This document shows positions 35,982-49,108 of a stretch of DNA of 64,000 nucleotides, in pieces; the stretch's first letter is position 1; every line of letters starts with the position of its first letter. Source of the stretch: Viscum album (taxonomy: Eukaryota; Streptophyta; Magnoliopsida; Santalales; Viscaceae). The stretch lies in assembly GCA_963277665.1 (NCBI GenBank), contig OY728159.1:1018615343-1018679342 (forward strand), given 5' to 3'. The translations under genes were made by a program, and so were the position numbers. The notes beneath the pieces were generated by a model. The model had not been told where the DNA came from, did not search any database, and saw only the letters and a list, made by a program, of their open reading frames with translations.

Positions 35982-38552
35982 TGTAACATTCACTCCCTAG
36001 TATCCACTGAAACTGGTGCATGGATTCGGCACGCCACATGACCTCAAACACACATACCTATATTCCATAGGTTGTAGATTAGAAATGTGGTTATAAAGAT
36101 AACCATGGCGATAATGTTCCCACTTATCATAGTGAATACACAATTCAAGTAATATCAACAAATGTAATAACCATCATAAATAATTAATGGATAATATGCT
36201 GCTAGAACCAACTATTTAACATGTAACCCATGTTATAATAATATTATGATTGTACTACATGTCAGAAAGTCATCCTAACAAAAATCCAAATAAAAGATCA
36301 TAAAATATTTTGAACATGGTCCATATTCCATACCATATCCTAAAATTTCATTCTCTATCCCATCAGCACATGTAAAAAATCAAACACTAGGTCCCTATCT
36401 TGAACCAGTATGAGAAAACAAGTAGTATCTACTCAGGTACACAACTACAATGGATTCCCAATCAGGGTGTGAGTAAAAATCTATAGGCCACCACCAATGA
36501 TTTATAAAGTAACACCCATTATATACAGCAGTGTATGCAGATAATCATGCTAAAATGAATAAAACTGGTGAAAAGGTAACATGTTTCACAATTAAAAAAT
36601 TATAAATTTACAATTTTATCCTTAATGTTTTTTTATGTAGTGAAAATAACCAAACCTACCCTAGATAATCCATGATCAAAATCAATAGAATAATGGGTTT
36701 TACATAATTTTTATCATGAAGGAGATACACTATTCTAAACATTTTACCCATGTATCTTGGATAATCAGTCTATGTCCATACCTTAGGAGCATAGAGCCTT
36801 AGTCTATCATCACAAATAATTCCATATTTGGGAGAATGGACCCTCATTATGATGTAAAAAACATAGAAAACATATATAAGATATATATAATTAGTCTAAA
36901 CAATCCCAAATAGAAGGAACCTATGTCTATTACTCTAGTAATATAATAAATCATTAGGTATTAGATCATAATTCTAGCCCGACCCATGAGAGTTTAACCT
37001 TATTCCAATACCCTACTCATCTCATTTATCCATTTACACATTCTTAATTAACCATTTATCCCATTTAACCACTTTTCCATTTCATTTACCAAGGTCCTAG
37101 AAGAGAATAAAACACCAAAACCAAATACTCATTTAAAAACCATCTTGGAGTCACCCTTTTAAATCATGTGCCTTCCTCTATGAAAAAATGAGACCTGCAA
37201 TAATTTTTTAATTACCATTTCCAATTATAAAAGTAATATTCCTGGAATTTTCAAAAAAATAGGAACCACACCATCATTGAAATTTATCATTTGAAATATA
37301 TTAGGAAAAATAATTTTGAAATCACATTCAGTTCAACACCTCCTTTTAAAACATCACCCACATTAATAACATCATATTCCATCATTTAAAACCATATCTG
37401 GATCATGATCCAACACACACTATTTAAACCATTTTCAAAAACCTCATAGGGAATCAACAAATTCTAGTATATAAAAATTTTCATCATGCCCTTAACTATG
37501 ACCTTTATCAAAGTATCAATCCATGCCCATCCACTTTCATAATATTCCTATTTTGGAATTTATCAATTAATTTCACCATTATCAATGGTTCATCATACAC
37601 CATGGGTAGCTCTAGGTTCAGTAACACATCAAAAAACCCAATAGTCTTCCTGAAGAGTCTCACACCTCAATCAAAGGCCAAATTACTTTCATTTTTAAAA
37701 TATAATAATACTCAATAAGAAAGAAAGTTGGAGCAACTAGATAAACATATAAAACATCTAGACAATGTGTAAAATATTTAAGACCACATACCTATTTGTC
37801 GTATACAACCACTCATCCATCCATGCCTCTTGATCCTATCCAAATTTATATTAAGCATCCTAATTTTTAATCTACTAGAAAAATTGGGGTTTAGTACCTC
37901 AGAAGTAGATAAAAAAACACACAATGCATCTTTTCAAAAATGGGGGGTAATGGCATCGAAGACTTACAAGGAGATTCAATTCACACATAACGGAATAAAA
38001 AATTCCTAATAAATGAGGGAGAATCACCCATGGATGAAGAGGATATTTCTATTTCACCAACCCATATGTAAGGTGTTTAATGGGGGTGAGAAATTTTGTA
38101 ATAAATGTTTAATCCCAAGATGATAAAATCGGAAATTATCCATTTTTCATGAGGTGCATAGTTTGGCCCTATAGTTTTCAAAACCATGTGCTACCCACTA
38201 TCGCAGAGGAGGGTAGGTTTCTAGATTTCCTAAGATCCCACGCTGTTTTAAAAATCATGTGGTGGCCATGTGGAATGGCTCTGCATAATCATGCACTATT
38301 TCAGCCCCCCCCCCCCTCCATGGTTCTTCAACTATGTACTTGCCCCTCCAGGACCACACGGTTATGGAACACAGTTATTAATAGTCATGTTCCCGCCATG
38401 ATACATTAAATGGATGACCTTTATTTCCCCCTTTCATGCACCAAACCGACAATAAATCGCCAAGACTCCTCGTATACTTAAGGTCCATTTCATTAACCAA
38501 AATAAAAGGGGTTTAATTAAAATTTAAACAAGAATGTAACTCATTGGGAGTC
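35982..38552 (-). repeat. 5' LTR of element C (right copy)
   Basis: It starts TGTAACATTC. The last readable shared blocks are GACTCCTCGTATA (38464) and GGGGTTTAA (38509); the final ~40 bases are too diverged, so the end is approximate. It contains a run of twelve C at 38305-38316 where the left copy has no equivalent run. The frame at 38149-38409 is not shared with the left LTR. Confidence 0.72.
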
Positions 38553-39600
38553 CATGAACTAATAATTATTTTTTAAAATTTATATGACTAATAATTATTA
38601 ATTTTTAATACTATTAATATGTTTGAAATTTATATAATTATTTTTTTTGAATTCAGTTTTTATTATTTTTTTAAAATAAATAGTTAATATAACTTATTTT
38701 CAATATATTTTTTATATAATTAATTTTATTTATTTATTCTTATATATAAATTTTTTTATGATTATAATACATGTAATTAATTTAATTCGATAACTTTTTT
38801 AAAAAATAATTTTATTTTATTCAAGTCGATTTATTCACTTGTAATATAATTTTATTTAATAATATTTATTACTTTTTAATATTTTCAAATTTATATTATT
38901 TTTTGAATTTATTCAATTTTCAATATTTATTTATACATATTTATTTATTAATTTTTAATATTTGTAATTGATATGTAATTTATCATATTAATAATTATTT
39001 ATTTTGTATTTATTTAAGTTTTAAGATTTTTAATATGTTTGAAATTTGTATAGTTTATTTAGTTAAGTTTATTTTTAATAATATTGTTGTTTAAATACTA
39101 AATATAATATTTTTTTAATGATTTATTTATTTATATAATTAATATTATATAATTATAATTTTTTACTAATTTTTATGTGTTTTTATTTTATTTATTTATT
39201 ATTTTGTATTCACTTTTTTAAAATTTTATAACTTATTAAATTTAATTATTCAATTTAATTATTCATTCAGGTAATATTATTTATTTCATAGCATGTTTAT
39301 TAATTTATAATGTTATTATAATTTAGTTATTTTTTAATAATTATTTAGAAATTTTATTAATTATGTTTTAATATAATCAATATGTTTTTAATTATATGAA
39401 AATATTTATTCACTTTTATTTATTAAATTTTAATATGTTTACAATATATATAATTATTTAATTTAAATTATTTTTTTAATATTTTTTTCTGAAATACAAA
39501 GTATAATTCATTCCCAAAAAAATTATTATTTATATAATTAATATTTTTTATTTATTCATTTTTATTCATTTTTTATTACCATTATAGTACTTTCAAATAA
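38553..39600. repeat. Extremely AT-rich tract, right part
   Basis: About 1 kb of almost pure A+T with TTTATTTATT, TAATTTTT and TTTAATAT words and no G+C island. It matches 28961-29435 in composition. No gene or element end was recognised. Confidence 0.75.
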
Positions 39601-42600
39601 AATTATACATTATTAGTGCTAAAAATTAAGCACTCCTAAATACATCTTTTACAAGTTCTTTTTAGCTCCGATAATGGTATTATTTTATCAATGCCAAAAA
39701 ACACTGAAAAAAGATTTATTTATTACCACTAACAAAATGGGATTTTATCTTCAAGTTAGCACTATTAAAACCCTTATCGCTCTTTTAAAGAGAACCCTAT
39801 GAAATCACTACTCTTTGCACACCATTCACGATCTCCTAGAACCAAACCTCTACATCAATATTAGTCGACATAATTGGAAAAATCAAACCTCAAAAGTGAT
39901 GGTAGGGTATTGTGAACTTGTTTTTAATGGTTTCCAGTCAATCTTTCATGTGCTATTCATGATTTTCTTTGAGATTATCATAATCTATGAATCTATAACA
40001 GTTCTTCTCATATGTATTCAATTGAAACTAATATTTTTCATTTTATGCTTCCCTTTTTTTGTTAAATTCACTCTTTCATGGTTCTTGGCATTTTTGTTCA
40101 TTGATCATTCTTGATTTTCTCAATTTTTCAGTCATTATTCATGTTTTTATATATAAATATAGACTATAGATACGTATTTCCTACAAAATAATAAAAATAA
40201 ATTTATTATATGTTATAAATTGAAAATTAAAATGGGGTCCACCGAAATGATAATTGATTTGATCGATTATGTTAAATTTGGTAACAACTGAATGAAGTAT
40301 TAATTGGTAGATTTGGTGGTAAATCAATATATTGGGTAATTTTCAAAAAATAAATCAATGTGAGAAATTTTATAAATTAGTGTCTACTTTATAAATATTT
40401 ATGGATTTAATATTATATTTTGGGTTATGGTTTGGGTCATCTTAGTAAATATTATTGGAATTGGGATGATCAAAAAGTATGATTAATGATTTTTTTAGTA
40501 ACAAGACATGAGATATAATATTTTCTTATAAAGATATATATTTATATAAATATGTTATCCATGTTGTTTATATGTATAATTATATTTGTATATACGTTTT
40601 TGTTTATGTGTGTTTTAAATTTACTAAATGATGTTTGTATATGTATATATATAAATAAATTTAAAATTTATATATTAATATTAGTTTATATTATGTTTAA
40701 ATCCTTAAATTTCCCTGAATGAAAAAATCACATTGTTCTTGAATTTATCTACTTTAAATTAGGAAAATAATTCACTCCATGATATGATACATAATTTTTT
40801 ACAAAAGATAATCTTTATTATGTGTATATATTATTCACTGTATTATAAAACATTGGTTTTATATATACAATTTTATAGAATTTATATATTGTTTTATAAT
40901 AAATTATTATTATAAATTTTAATTTTATTATTTATATAATTTATGGATATATAAAATGAAACATTAGATATATACCTTGGGTATATTTATTTATTTTATG
41001 TAAAAAATAAATATTTTAAAACCAAATATGAGGAATATGAGTTGAAAATAGATGGATGTTTATCAAATGAAAAAGGAGTATGGGGACGGGGTTAATGAGA
41101 TCATCATGTTTGGAACACAGAATTCATCTAACCATTCTCAAATCATTTTTATGTTTGTACATTATTGTTATTTTAGAAACAATCTTCCAAATGAGTTGGA
41201 AGAATATTTGATATATCGTTGAATACATTGAAGTTATAAATTTCGGAGTAAATAAGGGGAATAAAAGATCATAGATACTAACTCATATGATAATATGATT
41301 TATGGATCATCTAATATAATTAATTTTTTTAATGATGATGGAAATCGATTTTGATGAAATGGAAATAGGTATTAAATATGGCCTTTGTGTTTTTCTAATG
41401 TTCTTTGATAGGTTAAAGAGATATTAAAATATATAATTGTATATCAATTGAGATAAATATATAACATTTTAAACTACACTAAATTTATATAATTCATTGG
41501 CCAGTAGATGAAAGAGTGATACTAGCCTCACCGAACTACTTGGTCACTATTATGATATGAAACTAGAATAAAATGATTTAATTTTTAAAAAATATATTGT
41601 TAAACATGTGTTATGGTTCATGGGAATGATCTTTGAATGAATACTGGTTTGTATATTGGATTTCATATTTTTTTTCAAGGATCATTAATCACATATAATT
41701 TCCCAATCTGTGGTGTGACTTGATATGTATTTTTAAATTTTTAAAGAAGGTACACACATTATTGTGTTGCAACATTCCATGAAGACTGTGCTTTAAGGAC
41801 ATCACAAAATTTTACATCAATTATAGATGTACACATATCCAAAATTTTCATTTTATGGGAATATAGGATAAGATATAACACCATATCTATTAATGGATAG
41901 ATAATAGTTTTTCGAATATAAATGATATTTTCAATATTTTACATAATCCTTTTTCAGAAAAGCCTTATGAAAATGATTGATAATAGAAATTAATTTTTTA
42001 ATTAACATTATGGAATTATTTACATGTCAAATAATTTCTTGATGTCATTCACTCGTAAGAAAATAGATGTGATAGTATTATTAGAATATTATTAAATTCT
42101 TTATAAAACAAAGGATGATCATAAATCTAGGCCGAAAATTATTATTTTTGGGATATTGGAAGAATTATCACGAGTAAAGTATGTATGTTGGACATTTATT
42201 TGTCTAGTGGATGATACTCTATCCATGAAAGAGGAATTTTATTTTTTTCAACATCTTCAATGTTGTAATGGTTTTAGAGTGGAGTTTATAAAATATTAAT
42301 AACATATTTCCATGTAATATTTTGATATTAGAGGTTCTAAAATCACAATAAATACAGGTTTTTATGAAATATTTAACACATGTTGATTTACATTTAATTA
42401 TACCTAAATATGATTGACAAAAATTTACCAAACATTATTTCTTTTTCTAAACCATATGAAGTAAATTTATAGAACCAACAATGTTTCCAACCATGAATAA
42501 GGAATATAAAGTCATATTATTTGAATTGGAAATTTAATTCAATCCATCATTAATTAATATAAAGGTCCACATAATTGTTCAATTGGCTAGATATATTCAT

Positions 42601-45472
42601 CTATGTGGCCATATAAGTTACATATGAATGTGCCTCATTGAATGAAATGTGGAGAATTTGAAGGGGTAAGTTCATAATCAATGTTCATCAAAATGTTGTG
42701 TTTTATAGAGATATATTATTTAATAATTAGTTGAATTCTATACTGACTACCTATTAGATATTGATATAATTGGTCTCTAAAAATCACATCATAGTGGATG
42801 CCTTTGGGGTGAAGGGAAATTTGGAAAACATTTGTTACAATCACCATTATATATTAATAGAAATATAACCATTAAATTTTATATGACAATATGGAGGTTT
42901 ATCCTTATATTTAAGCATGAAAATTAATTCTTAAACATTTTCATCCCTTAAGGGCTGAAATTTGAATATCATGTAGACATAATAAATATCTTGTAAGATG
43001 TTTTTGGGATTAAATGTTTTCAAGAGTTATCTGAAAATATGAATTTAATTTTCTAAAGAATTCACTGGTTAGCGAATGGACTTGTTTCAATGTATTATAT
43101 ATACATTCTTTTATAATTAATGGTTATACATTATATATAAAGGAAAATAATTAACACATTATGATAACAAATAGTGGAGTTACTCTTTTGAAAGAATAAA
43201 TGCATATATGTGTTTACAAGTATATAAATCTAATGTATTTTAATAACTAATACTTTAGAATCATTGAAAAAATATAAAATCTTGATTATAAAAACATTAA
43301 GGTGTTGCTTCTCAATTGAAAATTGGTTGATAATAAAAATTTTGTAAATATTAATTAATTGGGAATTATGAAGATAAATTTCAATATATAAGAGAATAAT
43401 TATTAACCATTCATAATGGAATCACATCTAGTGGAAGTAATTTTTATCTATGATATTGGAAAACAAATGGCCAATAGTTTTATAGGAGACTAAAACAACT
43501 ATAGAGTTAGATGAAAACTCAATTGAGGATGTCCAATTTATTGGGACATCAAAATCTTTTCATTGTGGTCCCAATGTAGATAGTTCCTTCTATGTTATAA
43601 GGGAAAAATGATGGGTTTTGGATACTCAACAGAGGAGGCAAATCCCTTAAACCATTAAATGAAAAAGGGGGCTTAATGAGAAGGTTAATGTTTTTTAATG
43701 CACTATTATTTTCCTCAAAATATTTTTCATTCACTACCAAATTTACTTAACCTAAATTAAATGTTTAACTTATCATGTAGAATATTTATTTACCACACAT
43801 TGATGCTACCATTAACAAGGAAAAAGACACAGTCAATGTTAAAATTGACAAATTATTAGGATGCAAGCAACATTTGAATGAAAAAACAAATTGTACCACC
43901 ACTATGTTAATATATGTTATTAAGGTGAAACCCAAAGAGATAAAATTTAACATTAGTTGAAATAAATGTTTTCAATTTGTCGACCCCATTAATTTAATTT
44001 TCATAAGTCAAATTTGTATAAAACTTTAATTAATGTTCTGATTGCTAGAGATATCTGGAACAAAGATCTGTTTTCATTTAAGGAATTCATTTCATAATAC
44101 ATTGAGGTAATATTTTTATAAACATTTTACATTTTAATGAAACATCATATAATAAAAAATTAATTTACTTTTCATTGTCCTTGGAAAAGTACAATTATTT
44201 TAGAATAATTTCATAATAAATTAATATTAATGACTATTTGAAAGGATAAAATAGACATTCTGATACTTCTGAGAAAAAGGAATCTCAGGGATGCTGAAGG
44301 GAAAGTAAACCACCACCCACCAGCTATGCATAGACATTTGATAGTATAAGAAACTTAGAACTCATTTATTGGTCACTATGATATAGATTCATTGTTTTCA
44401 TTGAAATTTCTATTATTTTACTAAAAATTATTTTTATCATTCACTGTTAATACGAATTGGAAATTTATGAAGCAATAAAGGAGTGATGATAATTAAAAAC
44501 CTCCATCAAAACCAACAAACCCCTACTGTAACACAATGATGGGGAACACATCACTTAAAAAATGGTATGTATTGTAAATATATAATAAATGTTATACATG
44601 ATATGAAAAAACAATGCAATTGTGTTTTTTTATTTATATGCATAGTGATGAATAAAAAATTAAAGACACTTCCATTTTACATCATTTGTTATGAAAGGAG
44701 ATTCATGTAAATAAAAAAAGGAAAAATACTAGATGAAAACATCCAAAAAGTTTGAGAATCGGGTGTCAGTATGCCATAATTGTAATTTATCATTCATTAT
44801 AACCTTATTACATAATAATACCAATATATATATATATATGAATGTTTGTTTTTATATGGTTTCGATAGAAGAATCATCAGTGGTTGTACTAGGAGAATGA
44901 CTACATAAAATAGATTTGAAGTACCTAGAATAATATGGCCCTCTTAGAGGTTTAGGTTTGGGAGTGTCACCTCAATCATATTTTGAGAATGAATAGTCAC
45001 TTGGGAATGAAACTAATAAATTTAAATATATATAAGAAAAAATAGATACTATAAAAAAAAATTTATATAGTCTAATTTAATGTAAAAATATATTCAAAGG
45101 GTTCAAAAATAACTAGAAATAGAACAAAAATCACTATATTAATTGCTAGACCCCACTATCCTTGATGATTTCTATTCCACTCTACTAACTTCCTTACCTA
45201 AGGTAATCGATTTAGTCTTAAATGTTTTTTGATAAATTTAAATCAAATAACTACTAATAAGCCTATTATTCAAAAATTCTATATGGTGAATTTGACTATG
45301 GTTTTTATATATCATCACCTACCCAATATGTTATTGTAAGGGGTTTATTATTCAATATCTATGGTGATATTCTAGAAAATAAACAAAACAATAAATATCT
45401 TGTGAGATTATTGATTCATGTAGCTCATGAGTCAAGAATCGAGATTATTATTCCCCATGATGATATGGGTGA
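39601..45472. other. Unassigned AT-rich sequence, no recognisable gene
   Basis: Nearly 6 kb lacking LTR termini, PBS, or any polymerase, integrase or gag motif in the frames I read. 39600-40120 is slightly more complex and includes an open frame (39815-40114) rich in Phe, Ile and Leu; with no homology this is likely chance in AT-rich DNA. 43500-43740 is less AT-rich, also unassigned. A (TA)-rich microsatellite lies near 44824-44839. Confidence 0.45.
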
Positions 45473-45662
45473 TTTTTTTTCAAACTCTCATAGAATTTAT
45501 AATGATCGAAAACAGAATATTTTAATCTAATTATTAAATTAGAGTATATTTTAGTTATTATGATTTTTTTGAAGTTTGGAAGAATATTAGCTAAAATAAT
45601 AGTTTAACAAGGTATTTGTAATAAATATCAAGGCCATCAATTGGTGGAACCATTATATATAT
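45473..45662 (+). repeat. 5' LTR of the copia element, left fragment
   Basis: Starting at 45473 it aligns without large gaps to the 3' LTR from 61980: GATCGAAAACAG..TATTTTAAT versus GATCATGAACAC..TATTAAT, TTTAGTTATTATG versus TATATGTTATTATG, then GCTAAAATAATAGTTTAACAA versus CGACAAAATAAGGTAGTCAAA. The start TT has replaced TG. The alignment breaks exactly where element B begins and resumes at 56039. Confidence 0.7.
45658..45662. other. Left target-site duplication of element B
   Basis: TATAT here is repeated at 56034-56038. The site is AT-rich, so the match alone is weak, but it coincides with LTR ends on both sides. Confidence 0.7.
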
Positions 45663-46146
45663 TTTAATTTCCTAGATTTTATGGATAATGTTTTTAATTA
45701 TATGGAATTATTTCTAGGTCGTGAAATATGACGGTGCATGATTCCGAGACCTGGAGTGTCCAGAATGATCTGTCAATGTTTTGTTAATCATTAAATAGCC
45801 TGCTTAATCAGTTTTCTCAGAAAAAGTGGAATAACTATTTAACGGTTGCCTAGATCAGAGATAAGAGGGCACCATTGCGTTCAGGATGGTGGGTTTAACC
45901 ACAATAGTTCTGGAGAAAAAGTTAATTTTGTGATTATTTTAATAGAATAAATAAAATAACTCTATTAATTTATTTTTATTTTATTCCTCCAACAGACAAG
46001 CAGTACGGTGGGATCAGCGATGTTTAAAGCCAATAAATGGATTGACCCTCTAATCTAACTAACATAAATGTTAGGGGAAAATAGGAAGCTTCATAATTAA
46101 TTATCTATCATTAAATTCCAATTTCGTAACTTAGCCTCCCCCTATC

Positions 46147-46158
46147 CTATATATATGG
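46147..46158 (+). promoter_or_regulatory. TATA box of element B 5' LTR
   Basis: CTATATATATGG lies about 480 bases into the LTR. The same spot in the 3' LTR (53153-53164) reads CTATATATTTG, with a shared pyrimidine-rich stretch before it and GGGG.AGGTAC.. after it, so it is a conserved core-promoter candidate. Confidence 0.6.
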
Positions 46159-46589
46159 AACTTAGGGGTAGGTACCGACACAGCTTTGCCAAGAAATGAC
46201 ATGATGAAGGTGCGCCACAACGCCGGACCCTTAAAAGAAAGAGCTGGCCTAGAAGGAGGTGATGGGAACCACTGAACCATGAACCGAAGGATGACATGTG
46301 AGTTTCGTCATTGCAAACTAGTTGTGGGACTGAAGAACATGATCTGCCTTCATGCCGCAGATGCTCTCCAATGGGTTTTGAAGAAGGGGGTTATTTTTTG
46401 TTTGTGGATTTTTTTGATTCCTCTTCCCCATTCATGAAATTATATGAAGAATGTGGGTTAACCGACTAATGGGTTGACCCACGATTCATTCTTCTTTTGG
46501 GAGGTTATTTTATAGAGTCTGGTGGGGTCTAAATTCTTTTATAATTCAATTGATTATTAAACCACTTTTATGTTTATCTCCCTTGTTTA

Positions 46590-47480
46590 AGAGCTAACGC
46601 GGAGGGTGTGGGCCTAATGTACATGGTCTGAACCCTCGGCCACTTTGCTACTTCCTTTTCCTCCATGAAAGACCGACAACGCGACGAAACCGGCCAGCTA
46701 CATGGTGGGTAGCGCATCGACGCATTCTGTAAGAGGAGGCCACGGCAGAAAGCTGCAGGGGTCGTTAGAATGGACAACACCCGCTAGCCGTGAAGGAGGT
46801 TTGGTGCGCCGTTGCACACTGTCGGTGCACAAAGAGGCCGCGGATCGTCAGCCGTAGCAGTCGGAGAAGGTGGCCGACTCATCGTCCGGCCGCAGAAGGG
46901 AATGGCGGTGTGCCGTCACGTGCCGCCGGATAGTAGGAGACTGTATCCAAAGTAGCTATGGGGAGGCAGAACCCACACCTCTGGAAAATTCTGAGGTGAC
47001 TGGGTGAAATCCTCATGGTGTCGCCGCTTCAAAGACCGAATGACCTTTGACTGTTATGGATCTCGGGGAAGCAGCTCCCCCAAGCCACTTGGAGGAAGCA
47101 CCACAGGCTGTGCCCTTCATGGCTGGACCGCCCTCTAGAGGGTCGCCTTCCCACTGGGCCACAACTCAGTGGGTCGAGCAATGCACCACCATGGGCTGGG
47201 CCACCTTCCCTATGGGCCACCACTAGCGGGCTGGGCCGCTTTCCCACTAGGTTGCCGCCCAGCGGGGCCGCACTCCATCGCAGGCTGAGCTGCCCCTTCA
47301 CGGTCCCCACTCTATATGACCCCGAATGCCTTTACGAGCCACCCCTTTTTGCGAACCAGCCGGACCTTGACCCAGCGGGCCGAGTCCGCCATGGCCCATC
47401 CCAGACCGGGTCAGGCCGGGTCAGATCGGACCCAGGCCTAGAAACACTTAACATCCCTTATCTTGAGAACTGGATGCCCA
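46590..47480 (+). repeat. GC-rich block within element B 5' LTR
   Basis: Strongly GC-rich sequence in AT-rich surroundings, matched by 53600-54360 in the 3' LTR. Between 47100 and 47300 it contains short diverged repeats around GGGCTGGGCC.CCTTCCC. Open frames (47029-47310 minus, 47252-47485 plus) reflect high GC; the 3' copy does not keep the same frames. Confidence 0.7.
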
Positions 47481-47744
47481 TTTGACGAACTATCTACAAC
47501 ATTTTGATCCTTTAAGTGAGATGGTCCATCTGACCTAATCCATGAGAGTTTTGGAGAAACTTGTCGTACGGTTGGGTTGGATCACATGTGAATCCAACCG
47601 GGCCCTCGGCACTAAATTACCAATAACACATAGACCAAGCATCTGATTGACATGTCGTCTATTGTGTTATAATCCTTATGACATGCCAGATCATTGGTTT
47701 ACTTATTTGTGAGACTTATTTAAAAGTTATCATATGACTGATGG

Positions 47745-48440
47745 CCTGATTAGTGGTTCTCTCAAGCACACTACATCCAGAACCCTACAGCTAGCTAAGA
47801 CCTGAAGACTGCTTGACGATGGCCAAGTTGGGATGCAGCTCTGTGTGACCTAATAGGCCCAAGGTGGGAAGTGGCTCTGTGTGACCCAGAATACACATGG
47901 TACCCATTAGGGATGAGTACCACAGAAGTTCAAGGTTAGTGGTAAGCGGCTCTGTGTGTCCTGGAAGGCCCACAATACTCGATAGAGGAAGAGTTCTTGA
48001 GTAGCTGAGGAGTTCGAAGTTTGTGACTGATGATGCTATGGTACTACCCAAGAATATACAGTGTGGTGACTACCAAGGATATCAAGATGCAGTGAGTGAC
48101 TTGAGGAGTGGTTCCCCTAAGAAGTCTAACTATAGAACCACACAGTTGGCTGAGACCCGAAGACTGTTTGATGATTGTCTTAGTGGGAAACTGCTCTGTG
48201 TGACCCATCAGGCCCACGGTGGGGAGCAACGCTTTATTACTGGGAAAACCCACGATAATCGACAGGAGGAGTACCTTAGTTTGAAAAAGGTGGGAAGCGG
48301 CTCTGTGGGACCAAGAATTCCCATGGTACCCATCATGGATGGGTACCACAACAATTCATGGTTTGTGGGAAGTGGCTTTATGTGACCTAGCAGGCCCACT
48401 GTACTCGATAAAGGAGGTGTTCTCTAGTATCCTAGGATTT
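47745..48440 (+). repeat. Tandem repeat in element B 5' LTR
   Basis: Two units of about 355 bp: GAAGACTG at 47804 recurs at 48159, each followed by GTGGGAAG..GCTCTGTGTGACC motifs and by TACCCAT.A.GGATG.GTACCACA. The short motif occurs about six times. Open frames on both strands (48023-48385, 48044-48349) follow from the repeats. Confidence 0.8.
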
Positions 48441-49098
48441 CGATGATGTGATAACCCTTATATAGCTTACCTAATGTAAAAACTGGTGTGAGATAACATG
48501 TGTTGTGTACTTTTGCTTCATGCTTTGTTGTTTTTCCTCAGTGGAACTCTATGACACCAATGGGGGTCTCAGGGTCCCTACTGAGAATCATTATACTAAC
48601 CCCTGCATGAGGTTCTCCCACACCTTGTTGTGTCTAGTGTAGAAAACATACAACATTGATTGTGGTTGAGGGAGCTAGGATTGGACGGTGCTTGGAGATG
48701 GAACTTGTTGGCGTGACGTGACTCATGGACTTCAGATTGTGAGCTATACCTACCCTTCAGGTAGGATCCGTGGAGGATGTTCTGGAGCTTCCTTTCCCAT
48801 TTAGCAATTATGAAATTTTTCAGTTATACTTGTAATTTTCCTATTGTTCTTGTATTTTGTCCCCCTTTACTTTCACCACTCATTACTACAATAGTTTACA
48901 TCATAGTTTCTTTTTTCCATTCTAGTCTATGTGGTTTCCCCTTGTCTCATTCTACTCTGTGAGTTTGTATAGGTTTAAAGTCAATGTCTTCCCATTTTAA
49001 GGATATACCTTTTCGGTGCTAGTCATCAACGCCTGGCCTATGGAAGGCAGGCTTGGGATAGTCACAGCAGGAGCCCCTGGGGACGGGTCGTGACAAAG

Positions 49099-49108
49099 TG
49101 GTATCAGA
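49099..49108 (+). other. Primer-binding site of element B (initiator tRNA-Met)
   Basis: TGGTATCAGA, three bases (AAG) after the LTR end, is a perfect ten-base match. The same AAG spacer occurs in element A. Confidence 0.92.

Larger units (their letters stand above)
29436..38552 (-). mobile_element. Element C: degenerate Ty3/gypsy retrotransposon
   Basis: Two direct LTRs (29436-32052 and 35982 to about 38552) flank a 3.9 kb interior. A tRNA-Met-like PBS lies inside the right LTR and a purine tract inside the left one, so the element reads on the minus strand. The left LTR is preceded by AATAT and the right end runs into AATAAT, so the duplication is not certain. The LTR start on the plus strand shares CACATGACCTCAA.CACA and a GGGGA.ACT block with that of element A, suggesting related families. 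The interior is too short for a full element and coding relics are weak. Confidence 0.75.
45663..49095 (+). repeat. 5' LTR of element B
   Basis: It starts TTTAATTTCC (TG changed to TT) and ends CGTGACA. Parts in order: U3 with one copy of a ~170 bp repeat (from about 45850), TATA box (46147-46158), GC-rich block (about 46590-47480), two ~355 bp tandem units (about 47745-48440), and a T-rich U5 ending in a GGGGACGGGTCGTGACA terminus. It is about 460 bp shorter than the 3' copy because U3 repeat units are absent. Confidence 0.92.

Noticed and set aside
38305..38316. Run of twelve C as a functional site
   Set aside because: It is present in only one LTR of element C and is most simply explained by replication slippage or sequencing error.
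39601..39850. Possible CACTA transposon end (CACT..., short subterminal repeats)
   Set aside because: No clear terminal inverted repeat partner or 3-bp target duplication was found.
39815..40114. 99-codon hydrophobic frame, possible membrane protein
   Set aside because: Phe/Ile/Leu-rich translation is expected from AT-rich DNA, and there is no homology or supporting signal.
48023..48385. 120-codon frame with matching minus-strand frames
   Set aside because: It is produced by the LTR tandem repeat. The 3' LTR copy does not preserve this frame.
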